Assembly: GCA_016800925.1 (NCBI GenBank)
Contig: JABCPU010000001.1
Location: 1 to 64,000, forward strand
Origin: Suillus spraguei
Lineage: Eukaryota; Basidiomycota; Agaricomycetes; Boletales; Suillaceae
Reading direction: 5' to 3'
Length of the DNA: 64,000 bases
The notes below the pieces were generated by a model. That model did not search any database. It worked only from the letters and a program-made list of their open reading frames with translations, and had not been told where the DNA came from. A program made the translations under genes and the position numbers. Each line of letters starts with the position of its first letter. Within the stretch, counting starts at the first letter, position 1. Below are positions 22,768-36,996 of this stretch, piece by piece.

Positions 22768-23335
22768 CTATCCATCATCTTCCAGCAAGACAGGGGTGGA
22801 ATTGAGGTCAGGATGAGAAGTGTACTCAAGGATGCCATTAATGTTGTGCAGTGCATGCTCCAAGCTTAATGTGAAGCAAATAGCACATTTGTTCAAAGTA
22901 TTGGTTGAAATGGTAGTCTCCTGTCTGCAAGGTGCATTTATCAAAAGGGGATGCAAAAAAAAGTGTCTCATTGTGCTCCTGGAATTGTTGCCCCATCGCT
23001 GCATCCCACAGCTGGACAGCGGATCATCTGAACCAGAAACAATGCAAGTGCCATCCAGGGAAAACAAGACTGACCAAACCAAAGTGTATCCTCAGAAGGG
23101 CTCACCCAATGGCAGCCCCATTGCTGCATCCCACAGCTGGACAGTAGAATCTCTTGAACCAGACACAATGCAAGGGAGAACAAGACTAACGAAACCAATT
23201 CAGTATGCCCTTGGAAGGGCTCACCCAATGGCAGCCCTGTCACTACATCCCACAGCCAGACAGTGGAATCCTCTGAACCAGATACAATGCAAGTGCCATC
23301 AGGGGAGAATGAGACTGACTCAACCAATTTAGTGT
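22768..23335 (-). pseudogene. WD40-repeat gene remnant (HET-E/NWD type)
   Basis: On the minus strand three tandem units of about 120-127 bp encode WD40 repeats with the signatures SFSPDGTCIVSGSEDSTVWL and WDVVTGLPLGEPFQGH, typical of the high-identity WD40 arrays of fungal NACHT-WD40 incompatibility-type proteins. Only the first unit is cleanly open; the others are shifted and truncated. No NACHT part is present. Confidence 0.7.
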
Positions 23336-23388
23336 GTCCTTGGAAGGTTGCACTAACTTTTAAGGCTCTGTGTTGTGGTTAAGCCAAA

Positions 23389-23414
23389 ATTTAATTAATT
23401 AATTAATTAATTAA
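23389..23414. repeat. TTAA microsatellite
   Basis: Six uninterrupted TTAA units and their edges. Confidence 0.85.
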
Positions 23415-24566
23415 AGTAAAATTGGAGGCAGAACAGCCAATTGATAGCTACAACTTGGAAAAAGTGAGTGTTTAGCCCCAGGTAGTGAAAACAATGGATC
23501 TACAAATAACCAAGTTATCCAATCGAAGGATGCACAGGCACACTGTTAGCAACAGGCTGTGTTGTACTCTCTGGCACCAGGATTAAATTCTATGGAGTGG
23601 TATGAAATGCCTGAGATACAGATGGTGCTTGGGTTTGAAAAGGTTACTCAGGGAGTGTTCAGGAGGGAGGGTTGGAGGTTGGTGAAAGGAGCGTGGCAGA
23701 TGCATTGTGTTGACAGGCTTGTAGTAAAGACTACATTATAAATTATTAGAACATTAAGAAACAGGATGATTACTTACACCAGCTGAGCACTGTGTATTGA
23801 ACGAATTCCAACCAGGACCTGGATGAAATTTGTTTGCCTGATCAACAAATACACAGTCATCTAAAGCAAAAAGACCTACCCTGATACAAAGACAAAAGAC
23901 TGAATTCTGTAAACACAGAGAGTCATCCTAGGGAAGTCAAGCCAGAACTGCCAAAAGATAGGCTCACCAAAAATATAAACAATGTTCCTAATGAATGTGA
24001 AGCTTTGCAGATCAGTGCATGGAGCAGAAGTGCCCTGTGAGGGCAAGAGACAGGAGAAATAACTTCTCAGTAAGCCTCACAATACTCAAAGAAGAGGGGC
24101 TGAGTCACAAACTTGTTGTCAACAAGTTAAACTAAGGCTCCAGAAAAGGTTATTTCCACACAGATTGATACATGAACTAACTCTGAAAATTTTCAGCCCA
24201 CTTAGGCTGACGCATCATCAATGAATATGATATAAGATCTGGGAGGTTGTAGGCAGAAAACTATGATGTTATAGGTGCACATTTATTATTCCATGTTGCG
24301 CAGCCTGCGCGGCCTGCCACTGCCCGTTTTGGCAACCCATTTGTCTCCGCACTGCCCTTTGTAAAGTCTGCGCGCTGCCCGTTCAATTGGTGACTCAGAC
24401 TTTTACCATGTGTTCTTGTTTTTTCTTCTTTGCTAGTATTTTTTGTAGGGCTGCATTTATCTTATCTTCTGTGTCCCCTACTGCCTGGCACCTCAAATGG
24501 GTTAACATTAAAGCAAAGGGAGCTATTGTCCTAGTCATATGTAGATGTAATGACAGTGCAAAATCA

Positions 24567-25037
24567 TTAGTTGTCAATGTCCAAATCATTCAGCTCCAAG
24601 GGTATTTGTAAGTGTGATGCTGCAGTGAAGCATAGTGCAGACAAGCAATTGAACACATAGACAAGAAACTGATGTATCAAAGTATCAAATGAGATAATCA
24701 ACAGGTCTGATAGCATATTCAGACTCCCAAGGATTGACTGTTGCGGTGCAAAAGGGTCATTGGGTTGAGGCTGGTTGCACCACAAAATATCGTCATCGCT
24801 CACAGAGACAGTCATAACTGGACAGGATAATTCAGGGCAACTAGCATATGCAGCTGGTATACTTGGAATGCTCAGCTGACTGAGTGAAGTAGACTGCGAA
24901 GATATGAAACATGGGACAGCAGTAGCTGTTTCTAATGAACAAAAAACATGTGAGTCTGGATTCATGTTATCAAAGGTAATGGGGACAAACCACTCTTGAG
25001 TCTTTTCACTGTACTCTCTGATTTGTTGGTGACTCAT
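24567..25037 (-). CDS. Hypothetical open frame inside the TIR element
   Basis: A 156-codon minus frame with a Ser/Pro-rich middle and a hydrophobic end. No family is recognised. It sits between the left TIR and the Tc1 insertion and may be captured or degenerate host sequence. Confidence 0.2.
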   Translation of the reverse strand: MSHQQIREYSEKTQEWFVPITFDNMNPDSHVFCSLETATAVPCFISSQSTSLSQLSIPSIPAAYASCPELSCPVMTVSVSDDDILWCNQPQPNDPFAPQQSILGSLNMLSDLLIISFDTLIHQFLVYVFNCLSALCFTAASHLQIPLELNDLDIDN

Positions 25038-25404
25038 CAGGGGAAAGTGCTATGCAAGTCTTTTGGCTAGATACACAATTGTCATTTTTTTGAGTCAACT
25101 GGATCAGAATGCAGACCTACCATTGACCATTGGTGTCTTCAAGATACTCAGACCTTTGCCCTTGTAGTTGCATGAACATCTCCAGAGTGCTCAACTCCAT
25201 CTCCATCAAGGAGCTAGCAAGTTCAGGGTTATGGTCGCATCATCTCTGAGCTGTCCATGTCAGACAGAAGCTCACTTCTGAACTATCAGGATCGCCTTCA
25301 GAATCTGAACCAGCTATAATGGGCTGAGTGTTCCAGGATTCATACACAGTGTCTGGAATATGGTTCCTGGTGACTAACAAGTTATTAGAACAGGCTCAGG
25401 TGTA

Positions 25405-27008
25405 CAGTGGCTCAAAAAAGTGTCCAAATATTTGTGGAAATTTGTGTAATTGCTTCACTGTGAGTCAGGGTGTGGAAATATGACTAAGCCATAGTGAGGT
25501 GTCAGGAAGCCCTGTTTCTAGCTTTATTAATGTTCCCTATGGCGTGGGAATCCACTCACACCATGCGAATATATATGGTCATCTTAATTTAATGACTCAT
25601 TCGGACACTTTTTTGACTTTCAGTTTGACCAACACAATCTCTATAATTCTGACCCTTTGTGTGACCTCCTTTTGCTCTAATCACTTATGCCACTCTTCTA
25701 AACATATTATCTATCCATTTCTGATATTCCTCCTTAGCTATCTTGCTCCACCCTGCTGCAACTCTGTCCTATAGCTGAAATAGCCTCTGTGATGAATTTT
25801 AATAGGCTGTATGCAATTTCTTGAGTAATTGCCAGAGGTATTTAATAAATTTGAGGTCTTGGGACTGCACTAGTCAGTATATAATACTAACATTGTGGCC
25901 TTCAAGTAATTGGTGCCCAACTTAGAGGTGTGCTTAGAGTCATTATCTCATTGGAAGGAAGTGTCTTCTCTATTAATCCATGACTCCTACATGCTTCTTA
26001 GCAAACATCTATCTAAAATGGAAATGAGACACTCTGTATTTATTATCCTCTCTATTTCATAGAAAATATTTGTCCTATGTGGCCTCATAGCATCAAGTTT
26101 CATCCTCCAAACATAAGTCTTTGTTTAACTTCTTTTGTTTCCAGTAGATCTCCTGCCTTTTTTCACAAATTTTTCATGCTTCATGACCCCTTACTATGTA
26201 TTTTGGTCTCATCTGACAAGATAACCAATTTCCAGTCATAACAGTCCAGTACTGATGCTTTAAAGAAAAAGTTTATCTTGTCTTTATATGAGTTGGAGAT
26301 AAAAGAGAGTTTCATTCTGCATTACAACTTTGAGTTTGGACACCTTGAGGGTATTACTGACTGTCTGAGCTGAGAGAGTAGTGGAGATGATGGAATCAAT
26401 GATTTTGATAGACTTAGTAGCATTAATGACTTGCCCAGTTAGAATATAATGAATAAGATATCTTTTGTCATATACAGTGAGCTTTCAAGTTAGCTATGAA
26501 ATGGTTTTAAGATCACAATATTAGTGTCCTATAATGGCCAGAATAGTACCAAGACCTCAAATCTATTAAATATCTCTGGCAATTACTCAAGAAATTGCAT
26601 ACAGCCTATTAAAATTCACCACAGAGGCTATTTCAGCTATAGGACAGAGTTGCAGCAGGGTGGAGCAAGATAGCTAAGGAGGAATATCAGAAATGGATAG
26701 ATAATATGTTTAGAAGAGTGGCATAAGTGATTAGAGCAAAAGGAGGTCACACAAAGTGTCAGAATTATAGAGATTGTGTTGATCAAACTGAAAGTCAAAA
26801 AGTGTCCGAATGAGTCATTAAATTAAGATGACCATACATATATTCGCATGGTGTGAGTGGATTCCCATGCCATAGGGAACACTAATAAAGCTGAGAAACA
26901 GGGCTTCCTGACACCTCACTATGGCTTAGTCATATTTCCACACCCTGACTCACAGTGAAGCAATTACACAAATTTCCACAAACATTTGGACACTTTTTTG
27001 AGCCACTG
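25405..27008 (-). mobile_element. Degenerate Tc1/mariner element with 460-bp inverted arms
   Basis: Flanked by TA (25403-25404, 27009-27010), with ends CAGTGGCTCAAAAAAGTGTCC. A transposase relic reads on the minus strand: LSDETKIHSKGS near 26200, LMLWGHIGQ, then DLK-IKYLWQLLKKLHTAY and IRAKGGHTKC near 25860-25650, with many stops. Segment 26551-27008 is an inverted second copy of the C-terminal part and right end (25405-25866), so the element folds back on itself. The terminal sequence recurs inverted about 200 bp inside. Confidence 0.8.
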
Positions 27009-27010
27009 TA

Positions 27011-27963
27011 TATAGTGGCAAATGTACCAAACCAAAGGTGAGATTCTGTTACACTTGCTTTGTCCGCAAATTCTGAAACATTCAATGGCATGTTTTCTGC
27101 TACTGAAAGTGCTGGACTGCAAGAGATAGATGGAAAAAGCGACGAGAGGCCCATCTGTCTTAGTGGTACAACGCAGGAGATGTTTGAATTATTCCTTGAA
27201 TATACCTTTGGCAGGTAAGTTATTATTCTATAGGCTTGTCATTGAGCTGCTAAACCAGTTGTAGAGCACGCGCTGGCCAATACACCATTGAAGAACTGTC
27301 AAATTTTCTGCACTTCTGTGACATGTATCAATGTTCTCATACTCGGAAATTTGTCATTTCTCGCATTCACTCTACCCGCTATCATTTCCACCCTGCTCAG
27401 CTCATCAACCTTGCCATACAGTATAACACAGGCGCGATTTTCCCATTTCGCCTTCAAATCGACTTGTCGACACTCCCATTACCCAATTAACTGCATAACA
27501 CCGGGAACTATTAGGCAATGACGTATTTACAACCTTGGTCTATGTACAAGCGGCTCTCGAAGAACATCGTCGCATTGTGGCTGCAGAGGAGCCCAAAATT
27601 TTAATGCACAGTAGCGACTGTCAAGATCCGGTAGCGTGTAATGAGGACTGGCATGCTATCTGGTGGAATGGCATGGCTCGTTTCCTTCTCGACGGACGAA
27701 ACCCGCAACCATATAATGAAGCTGTCAAATGCTTTAAAGATTTGCAGTTCGGGCGTGTTAGTGGAGGGTGCAAGGAACTTATGTTCAAGATTATCGAGCA
27801 GGGAGCAGCATTCAATCATGCTGAACAATTTGTTGAAGAAGCTTGTCACCGCCTCGCAGAGAAATTATTTTCGATTCTTCGTCATAAGCATAGTATAGAT
27901 TGTTTTGATGTCCTTACTGGTCAATTTTTAGTAGTAAGATGCGGCCCAAAAACTTGCAAGTGA
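27011..27963 (+). pseudogene. BTB/POZ-domain gene remnant
   Basis: Pieces of an Agaricomycete-type BTB protein lie in successive frames: SETFNGMFSATES and ICLSGTTQEMFELFLEYTFGR (27070-27216), a GTAAGT intron, then IEELSNFLHFCDMYQCSHTR and LINLAIQYNTGAIFPF, and the open C-terminal part 27535-27963 with DCQDPVACNEDWHAIWWNGM. BTB domains mediate protein pairing, often as cullin-3 adaptors. The 5' end was cut by the Tc1 insertion and at least one frame break lies near 27460-27530, so it is not functional as read. Confidence 0.65.
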
Positions 27964-28153
27964 TCCATTGGTAATACTAGCAAAGAAGAAAAAACAAGAA
28001 CACATGGTAAAAGTCTGAGTCACCAATTGAACGGGCAGCGCGCAGACTTTACAGAGGGCAGTGCGGAGACAAATGGGTTACCGAAACGGGCAGCGCGCAG
28101 GCCGCGCAGGCTGCGCAACGCGGAATAATAAATGTGCACCTATAACGTCATAG

Positions 28154-28797
28154 AAAACAGATGGTCACGGTCGTCGGTGATGACGGTCACTCATTGAAGT
28201 ATTTAGACCGTTCATTGGAACAAGTTGTACTGAGGAAGTGTAAGAGGATTGGAGAATTAATAGAAACATACACGGTCGGTTGTAGAAGTTATTCTCGTTG
28301 GTCCCGCTCTTCAATCATCCCTTTGCCATAAATATTAATATCACTTTGGTTGCCCAATGGGTTGTCCTTTGTATTCTGCTCAGTATCTCGTACGTGCCCG
28401 GACTTCAGAGAACAGAGACGGATACAGACACACGCACTACAAATATCAAGGGATGAGAAAAACAGGTGAAAGAATAAGATTTTCCCGCTGTGTGAAAGCG
28501 ACATACAGGTACCTGAATATTCCAATATTATCTTCTTCCTAGAGTCAGGGACGATGAAAGGCAACAATGCCCGGTGCGTTCCGCAAGATTATGATAGTCG
28601 TATATGCTTCAAATTACATAATAACGTTTCCAGTTTCAAATTCCAACAGCGGACCCTCTGGGAACAAGTACCGGTATAGCCCAAGTGATGGCGTGTATAT
28701 AGGAAATACCGCATCCATTAATACCCTCCAATAACCTTCCTATAAATCTGCGTCCAGGGTAGTAACTCGCTTTTTGCGGTTGCCTCCTACCACCACC
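28154..28797. other. Intergenic region, presumed ISC1 promoter
   Basis: No gene is seen. The sequence up to 28797 ends in a pyrimidine- and CACC-rich leader just before the ATG. Confidence 0.5.
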
Positions 28798-30326
28798 ATG
28801 GCAGAACAAATCCGAATCGTTACTCTCAACTGCTGGTATGTCATCTTTGGGTCAGCAAGCGCGCGGTCAGGTTAATCCCAAGAGTGATGTAGGGGGTTGA
28901 AATATGTATCTAAAGACCGGCACGAACGAGTTTCCGCAATAGCTAGTGCGCTCGCTCGCTCAGACTACGACATCATCGCATTGCAAGAAATCTGGGTCGA
29001 GGCAGATTACAATGAAATTCGGCAAAGTGTCGTCACTCGCTTGCCCCACACAAAGCTTTTCCATAGGTACTGTATGTCTTTTGTGGTAGGTACATCATAG
29101 GCTCATGCTATTACAGCGGTGCTCTTGGTGCCGGACTTGGTATCCTCACAAAATGGCCTATCATCGCTACCAGCATGACTCCATACTCTCTTGTTGGCGA
29201 ACCAACAGACGTCTTCGGAGGAGATTGGTTTGTGGGAAAGGGTGCTGGGAGCGTAACGATCATGCATCCTGTTCTTGGACCGGTCCAACTTTTTGTTACC
29301 CATGTAAGCCTGCCCACACACTTCCTGTCTTCAGGTATTGACACATCCAAGTTCTGTGCCAAGGGCGGAGAATCAGGTCCTGAGTACAACAGAACATATC
29401 GCTTAGTGAATGCTTGGGAGTTTGCGAAAACCACACGGCAAGCCGCTGAACTGGGGCGGTATGTGATCGCCGTGAGTTACCTGCTATCTGCACCATCGTT
29501 TCGAACGTTGCTGACACGTAAATAGATGGGTGATTTTAATAGCATTCCAACAAGTCTCCCGATGAACATCGTCCTGAACCATGCCGGCCTAGTTGACTCG
29601 TGGGCGATTTCACATGCACACATACCCCAGCCCTCTGGGATGTTATCTCCCATAGAGGGTGTCGTCAATTATGGTGTCACTGCTGACTCACCTCTCAACT
29701 CTTATCGCGACTCAGAGCCCTCTGGCGACCCAATCGTTCGCAAATATCAAGGGAAACGCCTTGATTATATCTTATTCCGGCATCCCAGTCCCAACGGGTT
29801 CAATGATCACCTTCCCCAATTAACCTGCCGAGATAGTCAGGTTGTCTTCACCGATTCTATTCCTGGCAATTCATGCTCCTATTCTGATCACTTCGGTGTC
29901 GAGGCGACCCTAATAATCGACACGCAGGCGGAGGGTAAACAAGATGATATGGCGCCATTGAAGGATACCTCAGCAATGTGGTCCAAGTCTCCCTCTGAAC
30001 TCTCCTTGCATGCCATAACCGAGATGATGAACGCCTTCAACACATCGTACAGGATGTCGCAAGATCGCTCTCGCAAGGAATTGACTATCTTTGTAACAAG
30101 CATCTTGGCACTGATTGGTCTTATCATTGGATCCGCATGGGTTGTTGTCCCCTGGCTCAACCCAATTTTCGTGCTTCTTGTCATTTACTTGTCGTGGCAG
30201 GCTACGACTAAGCTTTACGAAGGCTTCATCTTCGGGAACTGGGAGCGGAAAGCTTTACAGACTGTTATAGAAGAGCTTGAGCTTCACAAGCAGATCCTGG
30301 CATCACAACAACCCCGCGACTGGTAG
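28798..30326 (+). CDS. ISC1: Inositol phosphosphingolipid phospholipase C / neutral sphingomyelinase
   Basis: Exons 28798-28835, 28893-29066, 29117-29303, 29352-29471 and 29526-30326; all splice in frame. The enzyme is a Mg-dependent endonuclease/exonuclease/phosphatase-fold phosphodiesterase. It removes the head group of inositol phosphosphingolipids to release (phyto)ceramide. Visible motifs are IRIVTLNCWGLKY at the N terminus, IALQEIW (metal-binding Glu), FHSGALGAGLGILTKWPI, KGGESGPEYNR, GDFNSIP (catalytic Asp/Asn) and YSDHFGVEA (catalytic Asp-His). A C-terminal pair of hydrophobic segments (residues LTIFVTSILALIGLIIGSAW and the following one) should anchor it in ER or mitochondrial membranes, as in yeast Isc1p. 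No disruption was seen. It is convergent with the hydrolase gene, 146 bp apart. Confidence 0.93.
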
Positions 30327-30472
30327 AGAATACAGTATCATTGATTGCGGATTGATTGCGGACATCCTATGTAGAGTATGGAATTGACTATTTGCTATGT
30401 ATCACTTGCTACTTATGTTTATTGGACGTGAATTATGCGAATAAAATGGTAACAGATACTTGTGGAGTAGTA

Positions 30473-32683
30473 CTATACAAGGTAAGTAGTCGAAGCAACG
30501 GATGTCATAGCGGCCCAAGATGTCGCAAAAGCAGGAATATTAATGTGAGGAGGCGAGGATTCGGATGGAGACGAAGGACGAGTTGGCGCGGATGACAACG
30601 TGAATTTTTTGCGATGAGGAGGCCAGTCTTCCAAATACTGGGATGCGACTGATCTCTCCGAGAAAACGGAGAGAGCAGACTGCATTCGACGCAGAGCTGG
30701 GGTGGACGCCGCGTGCCGAAGAATTCGAGATGGATCGGCGACGGTCACGCAAGGCGTAGTTGGTTCTGCTTCACTACCACTGGAATTAGGAGTCAGCTCC
30801 AAATCCAGCCAAGTGCGACCCCAGCTCGGAGGCACTGCTGAGCTCAATTGCGCTTCGTAACTCGTATCGGCACTTTCCCGAGCCATCTGTTCTTGAACCT
30901 CTTGCCATCCAGAGTTAGTCTCCACACCATCACCGCGGACGACACGGACGTTATCGTTATCTGTGTCGTGCTCGAGGCAAATCTCGGTGTTTTCGTCCAA
31001 AACCTGAGGCGAATGGTTTTGAATGTGAGGCAACTTGTGCCGCACGAATTCGCGACAAGAGATAAATGCAATTGTTGCAACACTTAAGAAAGGAAATGCT
31101 TGAAAAACATGAACCTTGAAAAGACAATGATCAGTGCAACAAACGAGAAAATAAATGGACTCACAGCATCTTCGTAGGTCTCCAACTGAACCTGGACACC
31201 GGCCAGTGAAGCTTTATGTGAGAGAAGTACGATTTCATCATGCAGAACCTCCGCATCCCACATTGAATAAGCATGGGCGGTAGTCCATCGAACTTGCCAA
31301 ACAATGGGCTGGCGTATGGGTGGGTAATGTACTGCTCCAGTCCATCTCCTAGATACATTATAACGGGATGCAAGTGAGCGGTTGGACCGGGCGTAGGAAT
31401 GATGTCGTAAGCAGCATTAGTATCCCACGATTCGCAGCTCAAGGTCAAGTCTGTCATTATGTTTCAGACTACCCATAAAAAACGCATCAATCGCCACATA
31501 CCAACCCAGGGAGAGAATAACATGGCACCGCCCGGAAGAGTGTACCCATTGTCTCGTAGATAGAGTAGGAGTGCAAGGCCTAGTGCAGCGCCTGCACTAT
31601 CGCCCGCTACAACTAAATTTTCCGGCGGCACCCGCAAATCATCCGTCAGGCGGAAGTAGGTGCTAACCACGTCGTGCAGCTGACCAGGAAAAATCGTTTC
31701 CGGAGCGAGCCGATAATCGATGGCTTAGATTGAGATGAGGCAAGGGTAGATGCGCGAGTTTTGATCAAGAAACTCACCAAATACGCGTGCGTTGGTATAT
31801 TTGGACAGTGGTATGGTCAGCATCCTTTGTGCTGCAGCGCTAGATGAATAATATGCTCCTGAAACAAAGTAAAACGCTACATTGCACAGAGAGAAAACCA
31901 CGAACTCACCGCCGTGAATATAGAGAATGACTCGAGATTGCCCCTTTCGGGGATCGTAATCAATTTTTGTCTGGTCGATAAAACTGGCCTCTTCCCCTGT
32001 TTTGCGAGCGGACTTGTAATCTGATTGCAAAGATTGCCAGAGTCTCTTCCCGATTATCCACTCCCCAGATAGTTCACGTTTTTCGTCTTCCATCGCATCG
32101 CAAGTCTCCAGAATACCACGAAGTTTGCGTTTACGCACACGGAAGGTCACTGGGGTGACTAAAGCGTCTGAGGGCAAGGGAACTAGCCCACCGATACTCA
32201 TTGCCTTGCGAACCATAGCCTAGGGTTATACTGTCATTACTAAGCTCGCGAACGACTCAAATGGTACTCACGATATCAGCTAGTGCAGAATGCCTTGAAA
32301 CATCTCGCATGAGACTAGAGAGAATAGTCATCTCAATGCCCCATGATTTCCTGCGCGGGCCCCAAATGTGATGAGATATTACATCGAGAGCGAGGGATGA
32401 TACTGGATAAATGATATCAAGGTCCAAGATGCAGTAAATCATTGGTAGAGCACTGTGTATACCCACCTTTATTGAATGCGAAGGCAGGATATTTCCATAC
32501 GTCCCAAACTTTCATGGTGAAGCCATTCGTTGTTTTGAGACTCCGGTCAAGGCGTGCAGACGCTGGGAAGACGCCGGGGGTATCAAACTCCCGTAGAAGG
32601 GTTACAGTCGATGTTTTATTTGTTATTACTGGGGAACTGGCATTGTCGCCGTGATATAGAAGTCGCAGTGAATCCCGAAACAT
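30473..32683 (-). CDS. HSL-type alpha/beta hydrolase (esterase/lipase)
   Basis: Exons 32683-32467, 32402-32272, 32219-31910, 31858-31778, 31723-31502, 31450-31165 and 31114-30473. Motifs: the oxyanion-hole HGGAYYSSS (spanning exons 3-4), YRLAPETIFPGQLHD, the nucleophile elbow VAGDSAGAALGLALL, and SPWVDLTLSCESWD. An acid-residue block with the pattern DAEVLHDE follows, then the catalytic His in VHVFQAF at the start of the last exon. The C-terminal tail of about 170 residues is Ser/Pro-rich and probably disordered. The substrate is unknown; the family hydrolyses short acyl esters and includes steryl-acetyl deacetylases. Near 31257-31260 one G appears missing between LIQCG and the acid block, which would truncate the protein; a homopolymer sequencing error is a good alternative to real loss. 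Confidence 0.85.
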
Positions 32684-33102
32684 CTTCGGTGGGCAACACT
32701 ACGATTTCAGACGGGGTCAATAGGGAGTGTCGAGTTCCGTTTCTGTGATCTACTAAACGTCAGTGCTCGGCGGACGTGTGCTTGTTAAAAAATATAAGGA
32801 CGACCGTCCTTTTGTAACTTTAGGCGAGTGCTCCATGGACATGACGACTATCCGAATCGGAATCGGTAATCACGTGACCGAGTCATCCATGCTGACAAAT
32901 TGGAATTTGGAAGCGCCGATCGCATCGCATCGACCAACACGTAGAGCTACAGATCAGTGAGTCCAATGCCCACGTGCGCCAAGCGGTTCAAGGTCACACT
33001 AAAAAATCTACAATTTTACCTGTGGAGTGAAAACCGACTGGGAAACCCTTGGTAGATGACAGCAAAAATAAGATTGGTGTGCATAAGTAGTATCTTACAC
33101 AT
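32684..33102. other. Intergenic region between hydrolase and MAP2
   Basis: About 420 bp, holding the hydrolase promoter and the MAP2 3' end. CACGTG (32970) and CACGTGA-like (32872) boxes are visible. No gene is seen. Confidence 0.4.
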
Positions 33103-34829
<1,727 letters not shown>

Positions 34830-35153
34830 TGAAGTGTTCAGAGTGTTCAATAGTCTAGAACGACATCGATTTCCACGAACTTAATCCTAATTAAAAATTA
34901 CGAGAAATCTGCTTTGCAAGCGCAGCATTTACATTAGGTAATCGCAAACTTCGGCTACACCTACAAGTCATAACAGGACAAATAGAGGTCATTGTGCTGA
35001 TACTACTGAATCGGAACCCGGTGGAAAGGTGTTATAAGTGGACAACCAGTCGTATAAGAGGAGCCAACAATAGGACTATGTAATATACAAGAATATCGAT
35101 ACCGACGAGGTGTTATACTCCAATACAGAAATATGCTCCCATGCAAACATTAA
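34830..35153. other. Intergenic region between MAP2 and histone H4
   Basis: About 320 bp with MAP2 promoter and the H4 3' flank. No gene is seen. Confidence 0.4.
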
Positions 35154-35848
<695 letters not shown>

Positions 35849-36836
35849 ATGTTGGTAGGTGGTCAAAGTATAGCAGAGTTCCTCTCGTCGGTATTACCAG
35901 TACCAGGCAATAGTCGTTCGGAGGATGTTCAGCGACCCTTAGTGACCCTCACATTCGCTCAATCTCTTGACGGAAAGATAGCAGGCAAGGGAGGCAAGCA
36001 GCTTATCATCAGCGGCAGAGAAAGCATGCTCATGACTCACTGGTATGGTGTCGATTTAAAATTCATATATTCACCCTTTACAATTCCCAAAGAAGGATGC
36101 GCACCAAGCACGATGCCATCCTAGTTGGCATCGGTACGGCACTAAATGATGATCCCCAGCTAAACAGTGCGTTCTAATTCTCATCTACACATGTAGCTTA
36201 TGTAGGTACAACAAGGTCGCCACATCCCTGAGAATGAACGGCCAAGTCATCTGCCTCGTCCCGTGATACTCGACGCCAACCTACGCCTCAGACCTGACTG
36301 CAAGCTGCTCAAAAATTATCGGGAAAGAAAAGGTCGTCGTCCATGGATAATTTGCGATGCTAATTTGACCTCCAATGATGCCGGAAGGAAATCCACCCTC
36401 GAGGACGCTGGAGCAAGAGTTATAGGTGTGCCCTCGGTAGACGGTGGGTCGTGTTCGTTGCTGTCTTGTGTAGGTCATATGAATATATACAGGTTTCATC
36501 ATGATCCCGGACCTCTTGAAGGTTCTTTACAACTTTGGGATCAAGACTCTCATGGTTGAAGGAGGTGCGACTATTATTGGTTCTTTCTTGGCGGAACCTG
36601 CACGCACCAAGCCTAATACCATCATCGACACACTCATCATCACAATTGCTCCGACGCTAATTGGTGATGATGGTGTTGGTTACGGCGAAAAACTCTTGGG
36701 TACGCAGGTACGAGAAAGGATGCGTTCATGCAGGATCATGGGTTTTTACTTCAGGTCACATTAGATCCCATCCTTGAAGCACATCCGAACTGAGGTCATG
36801 GGACGAGATGTTGTTGTTGTCAGTGCGTTAGAGTGA
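35849..36836 (+). CDS. RIB7: Riboflavin biosynthesis reductase RIB7
   Basis: Exons 35849-36042, 36096-36166, 36216-36443, 36493-36707 and 36765-36836; the GT-AG introns keep the frame throughout. NADPH-dependent reduction of 2,5-diamino-6-ribosylamino-4(3H)-pyrimidinone 5'-phosphate, the second step of fungal riboflavin synthesis. Motifs: LVTLTFAQSLDGKIAGKGG and SGRESMLMTHWMR at the N-terminal part, then ILVGIGTALNDDPQLN, RPVILDANLRL, IKTLMVEGGATIIGSFL (nucleotide-binding region) and the C-terminal TEVMGRDVVVV. The start at 35849 gives the usual length; the frame is open further upstream but without conserved sequence. Convergent with the RhoGEF gene 160 bp downstream. Confidence 0.93.
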
Positions 36837-36996
36837 ATTTTATTTAAGTAAGAGACTACGACAAGAACAAAGCAAGGCAGAATGACTTGTATGTTACACA
36901 TATACAATGCGATAATTGCTGGGTATAACAGTTGGAGTGTGGCACAGATATTCAATGCTAATACTATTGAAGAATAAATATGGGATGCAAACCATT

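Larger units (their letters stand above)
18451..24260. other. Gene-poor repeat region
   Basis: No intact gene is recognisable over 5.8 kb. It contains an LTR-like segment with a promoter (18866-about 19620), a family 2 LTR fragment ending at 21989, a WD40 gene remnant (22768-23335) and a TTAA microsatellite. Positions 19800-20650 have low-complexity CATGC/GAGCCAATG motifs that create a long but unconvincing minus-strand frame. Confidence 0.5.
24261..28153. mobile_element. Element with 180-bp terminal inverted repeats
   Basis: 24261-24441 and 27973-28153 are inverted copies (roughly 95% identical), both starting CTATGA(T/C)GTTATAGGTGCAC at the outer end and containing GC-rich GCGCAG/CTGCGC blocks. 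The flanks share only AAAA. The interior holds a BTB gene fragment and a later Tc1 insertion; without the latter the unit is about 2.3 kb. No transposase of its own was recognised, so this is probably a non-autonomous, gene-carrying DNA element. The superfamily is unknown. Confidence 0.55.
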
